NCBI GenBank assembly: GCA_033026295.1
Contig: CM065184.1
Span: 8,125,501-8,189,500, forward strand
Reading direction: 5' to 3'
From: Channa striata
Taxonomy: Eukaryota > Chordata > Actinopteri > Anabantiformes > Channidae
DNA: 64,000 nt
In this document: positions 53,701 through 64,000 of the stretch, in pieces
Layout of the letters: each line of letters starts with the position of its first letter
How positions within the stretch are numbered: the stretch's first letter is position 1
Made by a program: the position numbers and the translations under genes
The notes under the pieces: model-generated
What the model saw: the letters and a program-made list of their open reading frames with translations, nothing else
The model's database searches: none
Told to the model about the DNA's origin: nothing

Positions 53701-55050
53701 TGGAAATATGAAGGCTGTTCAGGTTTTTTAATCAAACTAGTCATCGGATACAAATATTTACATGTTGCTGCATCACCCAAGGGAATGTACAGTTGGATGT
53801 GTTCAGAATCTACATGTAAATGTTATCTACCGTTGTTTTATGGTAGATGATGCGGCATCATTTAGTGGGTGCACTGTGACAAATTAAAGGAGATTTGGGA
53901 AAAGTTGTTTCAATGTATCGGAACCCTTTGAAAAATTAGAACACAGCAAATTTAGTTCTAGTTTTAGACTTACCGTGTCTAGTTATGGGTGAGAAACTGT
54001 GGTTGGACAATAAATGTTTATAGGAATTTCAATTTAATTAAAACTTAGTTGCCAGTTTCAAAAAGGTAAGTACAAACACATGAAAACAGTAATTAGAGCT
54101 TGAGCAGCCTGCTCTGGCTTGACTTGCTGTACATTTTAATTCCCATTCTTCTAACATCCCCTTGACAAATCTTTAAGTTGTCCTTAATCTAATTTTGAGA
54201 AATTCATGGTGTGTACTATACAGCATGCTGCCAGTATTGACAGTTGCTCAGTGCACATGAGTGTCCAATCAGTAAATTGAGGGGTGATCTGCTCTCACAG
54301 CAGGTTCAGGGACAGCTGCTTGTCTTAGGCACTTTGCTTTCCCGGAGCACAGTGGATAAAAAAAAAAAAACCACAACCTCAGAATTCTCAGTTGCTAGAT
54401 TCCTAGAAAAGCAGGAAGTGCTTAGCATCTTTCAGCTGAATCCCTTTAGTGTCTTTGAACGTGTTATGAAATATGCATTCACTATGGTTTTACTGAGCAA
54501 AATAAGGACACCTCAATCAATGCTGAGTGTGCCACTTACATTTTGATTGAGTTCATACACTTTGATTTGTTAATCTGTGTAAAATGTTTTTTTCTTTCTT
54601 CCCTTTTTTTTTTTTTAACAATGACCTTGAGTATATGGTTGGCAATTTGAATTCTGCAGTGGCTCTGCTGAATAATAAAGATTAATGCTCATAGATTATG
54701 CTCTTGCCATGGTGAGTGAGACACATGAGAGAATACTGAAAAGCAGACAGGCCGTGCATAGGCTGTAACTGATCTGATGCTTTGAACAATGCACGGTTAC
54801 AAGATGAGGTGAATGAGCAAATTGCAGACAAGATGTTTCCTCCATTATACTAATTGTGATTACAATTGTAGTGTACACACTTTGAATAATATGCCCATTT
54901 ATTATTTCACAGTTAGACTAATGTAGCCTGTCTGAAACAATTCATAAAGTATTTTTGGGTTTTTGCAAGTGCGTTGACCATTACGTGTCTTCACACTTCA
55001 TTGTTCAACATCGCCACAGCTTGCTGATTACAGGACAGATCCCAGATTCC

Positions 55051-55053
<3 letters not shown>

Positions 55054-55080
<27 letters not shown>
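55054..55080 (+). repeat. (T)27 homopolymer
   Basis: The longest T run of the window. No retroelement body was recognised next to it. Confidence 0.95.
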
Positions 55081-55084
<4 letters not shown>

Positions 55085-58000
55085 CCGGGGAGTTGTGTCA
55101 TAACGATAATCCTATACTGCATTACACAATTAGTGCATTTGAGTCAACCTCGTCTGAGGAGCAATTGCCTGGATCAACCTGTCCACTGTAATGAGGCTGG
55201 CTGAAAACTGCCTGCACCACTGGTTTCCTGCAGTTCAGCTGTCCCTTGTGATATCCATCTCCAGAGTCTGGTCTGGCTTGTCAATCTGGGCTGGAGGGAG
55301 ACACTGCCTCTGCTGATCACATCTGCCCGGAGAGCTGCTTTCAACAGCATGAATGGTCATGGTAAACTGTGCTTCTGTCATCACAACCAGACAATCCATT
55401 TAAATCGCACCAACTTCTCGGAGAATTTCCTGCACCAGCTCTCTGTTTCAGGGAGTTGAATGGGTGCATACTGTATCTGAGGGGGTGTTTGAGTTTTGAC
55501 AGATTTAGCACTTAAATATAATACGATTTGGTATGTAATGAGATCATTTCTCTAATGTGAACTGTAAGAATAAGCTCCCAGGTATTACATTTTTACAAGT
55601 TCGCACCTGTTCAGATGATTGTTTGTGAACTAGACTTGGTTATTAAATCAGTAATAATACATGGTACAATTCATTCACCTTGTAATATTGAGTAGGACCT
55701 GTCAGAGTGCGTCCACCCCGGGGGATGAGTAACAGCGAGACAGCTGAGCTGCTAGATGCCAAAAAGTGAAATGCAAAAGTAATTTCCATTAAAGTAAAAA
55801 TCCACTTTAAAACATACTGTAGTTTATATTACTGCTATAAATTTGGACAGTGAAATCTGGGCTTGTGTCTAAGACCATCTTTCTTCTAAAACAGATGAAA
55901 GCCAGCCAATACTTCAATTTGTCATCAAAGCAAAACTGTCCATGTCTGCCCCATTAACGCTGAATAAGAGTCAGTATCCATGGCGACATTTAGGGGAGGG
56001 AGAGATATTCCCTAGTTGAGGATTGCTATGAAATTAAACTCATTAATGTTTTGAGGCTACAGGAAATATCTCCACGAGTCCAAAAAGGTTTTGCCTGTTT
56101 GATGTAGCTTTTTTTTTTTGTCTCTTCACAATATCACTGATAAACGTCTCCGCTTTGACCTTTTCGGAACAATAGTCCATTTTCATAAAGTAAGAATGTG
56201 TTTAATGCTTTGCCTGAGATCTTACGAATAACAAAGAAGCTGGGGCTGGATTATGACTTAATGATGACCTGTCAACCACCATCCTTTGATCAGCTGGAGG
56301 CATTCAGAATAGATGAAGCGAAGGAAAGAAGAAACGTGTTGTTTTGAGTTGAAGATGAAATTGGCTGAACATTGCATGACATTGCACTGGAAATGAAAAC
56401 AGTGATACGATGGCTTGTAAAGAGGATTCAACGCTGCAGGTGCCAACTGAGCCGACCAAACGTTCTGAGCGTAGCTGACGGGCCCTGATGAAACCGTCGG
56501 GGTACCTCCCTGTGTGGAGGGGAGGCCACCTGTGGTATCCTACAGATGTGCATTGAAGGGGAGCTGCTCCGCCCTCCCAAGTGAGTAGTGGGATATATTA
56601 ATGGGGTAATCTCCGGTGTACATCTCCTAGGGAGCCGGTGAGGAACACCACTAAGAAGTCCTGTAGTTTCCTCTTGGGGCCTGTGCAGGTGTGCTAATAT
56701 GATATCGGAGCTGTCTCGAGCACTTATACTGCAGACCGATGACTAGCAAGATGAATTAGAAGGGTCCCTCCTCTCTTTTTAATGACAAACCCTCCCTTCC
56801 ATTTCTCAGCTCTCCAATCATGCAGACAACTCGCCACGGCTTTACTCCAGCCAGGTCCTCAGCATGAGGATGACCCATCAGTCTGCCGCATGTTACACGA
56901 GCCAATCTGCTGGGATGATAAATGATAACCAGGAGCCCGGTGCTGCTGGCCCTGTCAGAGGAGATTTGGGATTGGAGGGATGATGGGGTTGCCACACCGA
57001 AGCATGGTGTGGACTCACAGCAGGCGCAGAGCAGAGGATCCACTGCCACCAATTAATGTTTGTCTTAGTTCACCACAGATACCCGGAGCACACTGCACAC
57101 CGTGCGGGCGAAACGCTGGGCCGACAAATAACAGCCGAGCAAATGTGCCGTACTCCTGGGAACGGGAGAAAAGCTGCAAGGGATGAGGTCAACGCGAAAC
57201 AACCAACAGCAAGAATTAGTCTGCTGGTCCTTTGGAAATCACCAGATGGGAAGAAATCACTTTTAACAAACAACAAAACTGCAGAAACACTTCAGTAATC
57301 ATTTCCTGCAATGCTTTCAAAAAAAAGGGGAATTGCAGATTCCTGTGCTGAACAACAGATGACCCATCAAAGAGTCGCCTTCCTCTAAAAATAAAAATAA
57401 GAAAGAAGGATTAATTAGAGCCTAATGATGTTCTAAAATCTCACAGTGGAGCTATTTTTTCATCATGCTCTCTGTCAGGCTGCTCGACATTCCTGCAGCC
57501 CTGTGCTGGGTCTGCATCACTACAGCAGGTCTGAGTAAATAGCTGCCATGGAGAAATCCCTTTAACAGCAGAGGGTGCCAAAGCTTTTCTGTTTTACATA
57601 TACCAGGCACACCAGCCCTCACTGCTTTCAAACCTCCTAATTTAGGCACAGGATTACGTTTCTGTGTCACGGTTTAACAATACACAATTAGCTCGACGGA
57701 AGCAGATGAACTAACGTAATGGGGCTGACTTAATGTAAAGGCAGGAACCTGCTGGGCCTGTCAACAGCACATGAAATAATCCCTGTGAGTGACTTTCTAT
57801 CAGCATATTATATACACTAGTTTCACTCCCAGCTGTTTTTTTAGCTGACTTACAATGACAAGCTGCAGAAAGATGTTTTTTGTAGTTTCTCAGAAGCTGA
57901 AATCTTTATTGTGGACCAACTAGAAAGACGATATAAAAAAAAACTGGCTGCACTTTTCTTGCCATTGTAACTGTGATCTCAGCCAGTTGCAAACAAGAAA

Positions 58001-58364
58001 AGCCCATATAGAGGCTGTGATGCTCTAAGTATCACAGAGCATCTATTCTGATAATTAGAGCTCAGTGCAACAGGCAACAGTTACTGTGTGAACGCAACCG
58101 TGTCCAGCAATGTTAAGATTCCAGGCTCATCTCATTAAGCAAAGTTTTGTTTTTCAAATGGAGCTCTTGCGAAAAACACTCTTCCACGACACCACGGCGA
58201 ACGTGAAATACTAGTGTTCACGACACCAATTCTGTGTGTGCATCTGACCCGGGAGTAATTTTGTCTCACCATCTGTTATGAGAGAGAGGGAGCAGGGGGG
58301 ATGTGACAGAAATCTAAAACATGTTTGGAGTGTGGGAAAATAAATGAACAGTGCTTACTGATAA

Positions 58365-58385
58365 TTTTTTTTTTTTTTTTTTTTT
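58365..58385 (+). repeat. (T)21 homopolymer
   Basis: T run followed by a short TTTG-rich stretch. Confidence 0.95.
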
Positions 58386-61288
58386 GCTGTTTTTGTTTGT
58401 TTGTTGTCCAAGACGGGGGACAGTCGTGTCATCTCGTGTAAAAATTCCCTGACGGTAATTGCTTGTTTCGAGGTCATCGCGGTGCCACGGCGCTTGTGCA
58501 TCTGATCTGGTTTGTTGTCACCTCACCTGAGCCGGTGCCGCAGCTCAGGTGATCTCCCGATTTCACATCCTATCACTGGGGCCCCCCACTCGCCGAGCTG
58601 ACTGTAAGTTAATTCCGTCGGTTGAAATGAGCATCTTTGTGACATTTAAACCACAGGGAGTCTCTGATACGTTGGCAGCGACAGTAGAATGCATGCACCA
58701 TGAAAGTATGGAGAGAGATATATAGCAGCATAATCTGAAGATTGTCTCCAAAATCTTTAGTTTCAAGTGCCAAATGAGCTCGCGAAGCAGAAGGCTGGCC
58801 CGCACTGCTAGTGACAGATGTCTGATATGTTTGGCGTGGATTAGCTAAAAGCTTATTTCTGCACCTTCTCTGTCATTGGAGCTCAGACTCCTCAGATTCA
58901 CCAGTTTCCAACTCATGTGCAGACCGTCCAAGCAGTCAACGCCTTAAAAAGAAAGAGTCAACCAATTACATGTCAAGGTCAAATAATTTGCAAAAGAGTG
59001 AGAGATTCTCAAGATTTTTTTGTTTCTGAATGACATGAAAATAAGAAAAAAAAAACACCTGTCGACACTAAGATTGACGAACACTGGATTATTTAACGTA
59101 TCAATCAAATCACCTCTGGTAGGACGTAAAAGCATAAATATTTCCATTTAAGCAATTTGGGTTTTTTTTCTGAGAAAAGTCAAAAGTGGACTGATAAATC
59201 CTTTCCCACTAATGCAGAGTAAAAAGCTCCATCCACCTCACATAATGTTCCATCCAGCATCTCGCCCACAGTGATGGCCAGTCAAATTGGATTAAGCTGA
59301 GGTGGCTTGGGGCTTCTCTGCAGCTGCTGCTGTTTGATATGGGGTTTAGGTGTGCTGCAAGTGTTAACTTGGCTAGACTTGAAAGACTTGAAGAGACACA
59401 TTTTATTTTTTTTTATGAAACTACAGACTATGATGCGAATGAGTCACTGGCCTTCAATAAATAAAAAAATCATTATAATATGTGATGATTGTGTAGGCCT
59501 ACAACGTCAGGTTGTCAACTCGAGACAGTGCTAAAAATACGCTCAGTTGAGTTTGTTTTTATGACTCATTAATGCAGATGTTACTGCTCAGTATGTATAT
59601 ATAGTGAAAAAATGGGAACGTTATAAGTAACAGCAGGCTTGCATTTTAAAAGATTGTGCATTTTTCTTTTGGCTTTTATGTTTTATTCTTTTTATTGCCA
59701 CTTTAAGTTCCAGTATAAATTGTTTGGTTGCGGGATCTGAGCATTAAGTCACTGAGAAAACCGTAAAAGTGGCATTTGTTCTCCGTTGTGATAGAGGGTG
59801 TTGGTACCTGGGTTCAAACAGACGGCAGCAAACCAAGTGGCCCCGAGCAGAGCCAAAACATCGTGCCACTGCCGAAGTGCGTTAAGGTAAGTGGTATTTG
59901 TTCAAATGCCTAAAATGATTCCAACAAATCTCTCCGGTACTCATGTATAAACTGACCATCAGTGGCTGCAAATCCAAAGTGTCTGGCCCCATCTTGTCTC
60001 TGACAAACATTAGTTCAAACCTTAAATCCTTCCCCAACAGTAAATGGCTCATCGGAAAAAACATTCATTTAAATCGTTACAGTAATGGTCTCATGAGCAA
60101 TTTTGGAAGATAATAAAAAGTAATGGGATGAGTACCTGGAAAATATTGTTGTTCCATTGAACTTAAAAAATATATGTTTGGGGACATATTTACTTACTTG
60201 ACAGACATCTCTGAATTTGTGGTTTGTGTTTGCTAATCCCACCTCCAGCCACGCTTCCAGACTTCTTTGTGCAAATTTGGATTTGCTTAAGAAACTGGCA
60301 AATATGGCAAGCTGTAAATTATGCGAGTGTTGTCTTACATTTATTGTGTATCTGTGACTAAGTTAAAATGTATGCAAAATTTATGAACGTAATTAAACAT
60401 GGAATCATTCAAAATGCGTCAAAAGTGGTATATTTGTCAAATTTTCTTTTTTATTAGAACTTATTACAGTTTTATTGTGCCATGTATTTGATTTATATTT
60501 TCTATGGAAAAATATGGGGCAACTCTTCACTCTGACTACACAGTTGCGCCGTACAGTTGGGCTAAAATCACTTGCAAATATTAGTTCTGTATTTCTAACA
60601 CAAAATTTTTATGCATGAAGTCTGCTGAGTTAATGTCAGACTTCTTAGTGGGATTTACAGAAAAAAAGTAAAAAGTGGCAGTGTGGTGAAAAAATATTGA
60701 TATATAAAAAAGTAAAATGTGATAAATATTAAATCAGCGCTGATGATCTCAGCTTTGGTCTCATATTCATTCAAACATTAGACTTCCAAACAGTATGTAG
60801 AAATCCACAAATTAATTTTTCCTTCACCATTTTTATTTCAATAACTTATTGTGAAAAATATAGTTGCAGTTGTGTTAATTTCATGTTAATAAATTTAACG
60901 TTTACTTTTCTTTAAACCATCTGAGAACCGTCTTCTGACTTACACGTAAAACGTGGAAACAATGTGACACATTTTAGCAGTCTTTCCCCCACGCGCAGGG
61001 GGTAAAAACTCTCCAACGTCTATGACACAGTTTAAAGAAAACAGACCAGATAGTTCAGTGTCTTTATTACGTAATGAACGATGGATAAATAAGATCACAT
61101 TTTGTATTGAATATCCGAGTCACTGAGAACAGCTTTGCATCTTGTCATTATACTCGACACTCGACCTAAATGCCTTCAGCTGCTGCAGCTGGAAGTCCTT
61201 CAGATGAAGAACTGAGTCTTTAGGCTGAGAAAATGCAAAACAAATGTAAATCTGCCTGTAGCAGTTGTCTGTGTGTGCATATGTATAT

Positions 61289-61415
<127 letters not shown>

Positions 61416-61669
61416 CAAAGCAAGCAAAAAAAGTCAAGGACAGTGTCAATGTATGAGCAGTAATGTTTCTATTTCCTGAGATGCAAGTGCAAGTGGAACT
61501 GATTTCTAATAGTTTAAGAGAATAGGGAGTTGCAAAAGAGTTCTGTCCTTAACAACAAGGCTGCTGCAGGTGCAGAGTTGTTCCTCTGTCGTGGGACCAC
61601 GGAGCCAACGTGCTTTGCTGGCATCCGTGTAGGAACCACCGTTCACTGCAAGAGAGCAGTTGGCATGAG

Positions 61670-62040
61670 GGATGGGATGAGTCGGGTTCAGGTGCTGTTG
61701 AGTTGACCGCTGTGGTGAGTGTCCGAGCTATAAGCCTGATGCAAGCAGTTACTAGTCCATGGTCTGAACGGTGGTGGAACATTTTACCTTTTTGGCTCAC
61801 GGAAAATTACACTTGCTGATGTATTTTGGATCATCTGCATGCCCTGTCAGTAGGGCACTGTAGTATTCGAGAAGAGACACGACCAGTGGAGCGTATTCAG
61901 AAAAGGAAATGGAAAGTATCTGATCTTTCTGATGTTGTAGAGGTCAAATGTGCATGTCCAAGAGACAGAAGAGACTTCGTAGGTAAATCTCAACAGACCT
62001 CGATTGGTCATCAGTGATGACCCCCAAATTCTGCCACAAT
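61670..62040 (+). repeat. Diverged teleost dispersed repeat (class uncertain)
   Basis: Several ordered words match a repeat I recognise from many teleost genomes: CAGGTGCTGTTGAGTTGACC, GAGCTATAAGCCTGATGC, GATGTATTTTGGATCATCTG, CAGTAGGGCACTGTAGTA, GATCTTTCTGATGTTGTAGA and CATCAGTGATGACCCCCAA. The chance frames in it on both strands are by-products. I cannot assign the superfamily with certainty; it may derive from a LINE or a non-autonomous element. Confidence 0.65.
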
Positions 62041-62044
62041 CACT

Positions 62045-64000
62045 GATGCCATGCTGTAGAAAAAGTCTGGCTGAAATGACTAGAACGTCTTTCACATAAA
62101 GTTTTTTATCTTTTAATGATTTGTTGGACTATGGATATATTTGTCATGTAGCTGGTTAGAAGTCGTTTTTGCCACATAAACTTAATTTAAAGGAAGCCAT
62201 TAGGGTGGAGCAACGTTTAATAGTTTCAGTAATCTCTCTCTGCATCTTATGAGGTGGCTTCAGGTTTCTGCAATAAAACTGTAATGAAATTCCTGGGTTA
62301 ATCAATGATAAGATTCTGCACTGATAGGAGACAAGAGCTGGTAAGAGAATGAAAAACATAAAAAAAAAGAAGAAATTAGTTGACATTGCCATGGGAACAG
62401 GTGCATCTTATGCATCCAAAGATTAAGCCGCTCTGGAATGGAGCAGGTCATCTTACTATGGATTAGATTTTCTAATATTGTAAGAGAGTCCTGACCCAAC
62501 TCTGCCTGCAAAGGAATGCGCGGAATTAGAGAAGTATTTTATAAGAAATGTCACCTTTTAAATGTATTCCTTTGGACAAAGACGTTTAACAAGAGGTAAT
62601 TCTTTGTTTGAGCTTCAGTAGAGAGGATGGATAGATGAGGGGCGAGGGTGACGCTTTTAATTTTCAAACACAAAGAACTGAATGATGGAACCGCAGAAGC
62701 CCTCCCTGCTCTTACCGGTTTTGTTGAAGTGTGACTCATTGTTCAACTTCCTTCATGACAGCGTGCTGCATAGTACATGCTCATGTATGTTTAATATAGA
62801 ATATGATCCTGCTCACCCTGTTTACTTGTTAGTAAAAAGTTGCCTATTGCTTATGTAATTTAACATAAAGCACACAAACTGGCGTATAGGGACACGATTG
62901 TCTTTAATAAGCCAACTTCATACTGCTTATTTTAATTCCCATAATCCCTGTGAAGGGGTCTAATAAACCAAGTTTCTTTAAAAATATTCTATATTTGTGT
63001 GCAGGCTACATGCGAGTGTAGTATTCTAAAAAAGCTTAAGAACAAGTCGAATCCGCTGAGAGCAATTAAATGCACAGAAAACGTGTTGTTGAATCAAGCA
63101 CTTCAGTTTACATAATTTAAAGAGAATTTATTGTTGTTCCTGCTTTAAAGCGAAGTTGCATATTCCACTATTCCTTAGGAAGTCATGCGTGAAACTTTGG
63201 TGGAGACTATGAGCGTCACAGAAAATTCCTGTATGTCACTGATAAGGCCTTACTGTGATATGGATCAGAAAGGCATTTGAGTGTGGTGGATCAATAACAG
63301 CAGATGTTCTGCCAGCACACGAACACCAATCTTCAAGACGGGAGCTTACTATGGCACGATTGACAAATTAGGTCTGCAGGGCCTAATGACTAAAAGATAA
63401 CAGCAAAAAAGACGACCAAATGCTTACTAATCTAGAGTTAGAACATTTATTATTCACGGTAAAATCCACATCCTTAAATCAAAGCAACATTTAAAAGATC
63501 TAAAATGTTATACTGGTTTTAAATTCATGCATATATGGTCAAATATCGGACAGTGTGTCATGGTGGTGCGTAGATATTTTCTATTGATGGCCGATTCTCA
63601 CAGTTCCAATGGCTTCCTTCATCTGGTAGTTTTGCAACAGTAATGCAGATTAAAATCAGTAATAAATTAATAGGGCATCTTCTCCACCAGCAGCACACAC
63701 CGACCAAACGCAGCTTGGCTACGTTGTTGGACTGCAACAACGTCCAGTATGTGAATGAACGTAAAACAGCTAATGCACACCCAACAAAAATCTTATTTAG
63801 TGCTTCTGAAAATTCAAGAAAAAAGTTGGACAAACTTAAAAAAAGAAGCAATTAGAGCAATAAAATCTTAAAAGTTTTTCTGTCTTTATTTTCCACAATG
63901 TTAAAAAAATCTTAGTTAAATGCAAAAAAGGTAGTAAATTAGAGTTTTTAATTTTATAATTTCAAACTTAGACCTACAAATTTTTGTTTTGTAATTCTAA
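62045..64000. other. Right-edge flank, nothing recognised
   Basis: AT-rich sequence with short A/T runs. No coding homology, RNA gene or transposon end was recognised. The 70- and 97-codon frames near 63.6-63.85 kb overlap on opposite strands and match nothing known to me. Confidence 0.5.

Noticed and set aside
61549..62095. Short frames on both strands around 61.6-62.1 kb
   Set aside because: They lie mostly in a recognised teleost dispersed repeat and are not collinear with any known protein.

Overview
The window looks like vertebrate nuclear DNA, most likely from a teleost fish. It is AT-leaning, rich in microsatellites, and has no compact coding regions, operons or bacterial-type signals. 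It carries three diverged copies of the L2/Maui-type dispersed repeat tail that is common in fish genomes, plus another repeat familiar from teleost genomes.

Only one protein-coding exon can be firmly recognised. It is the first coding exon of adgrb3 (BAI3, adhesion G protein-coupled receptor B3) on the minus strand, at 42499-43267 (ATG at 43252, splice donor after 42499). It encodes the signal peptide, the N-terminal CUB-type domain and the Cys-rich stretch that precedes the thrombospondin repeats. The rest of the receptor (TSP1 repeats, GAIN/GPS, seven-helix domain) is not seen and must lie beyond the left edge, so 1-42498 reads as one large intron of more than 42 kb.

Layout from left to right: 1-42498, adgrb3 intron with simple repeats, three L2/Maui-type fragments (16.3, 35.7, 39.9 kb), a likely Tc1-like remnant (25.5 kb) and a (CAG)10 tract (32.3 kb). 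42499-43267, coding exon preceded by a consensus splice acceptor and a two-codon upstream ORF. 43268-44808, likely 5' UTR intron holding GT and GA microsatellites. About 44440-46015, a CpG-rich region with dense purine/pyrimidine tracts, probably the adgrb3 promoter and non-coding first exon(s); a rightward 65-codon ORF (45823-46017) ending at a donor-like site might be a divergent transcript. 46018-64000, upstream flank with microsatellites, a long (GATA)n array at 61.3 kb and a teleost dispersed repeat at 61.67-62.04 kb; no gene is recognised there.

No new multi-gene system is visible. The points most worth a second look are the 5' architecture of adgrb3 (mini-uORF, alternative donors, possible divergent exon), a possible CUB-only read-through isoform, and the non-B-DNA-prone promoter region.
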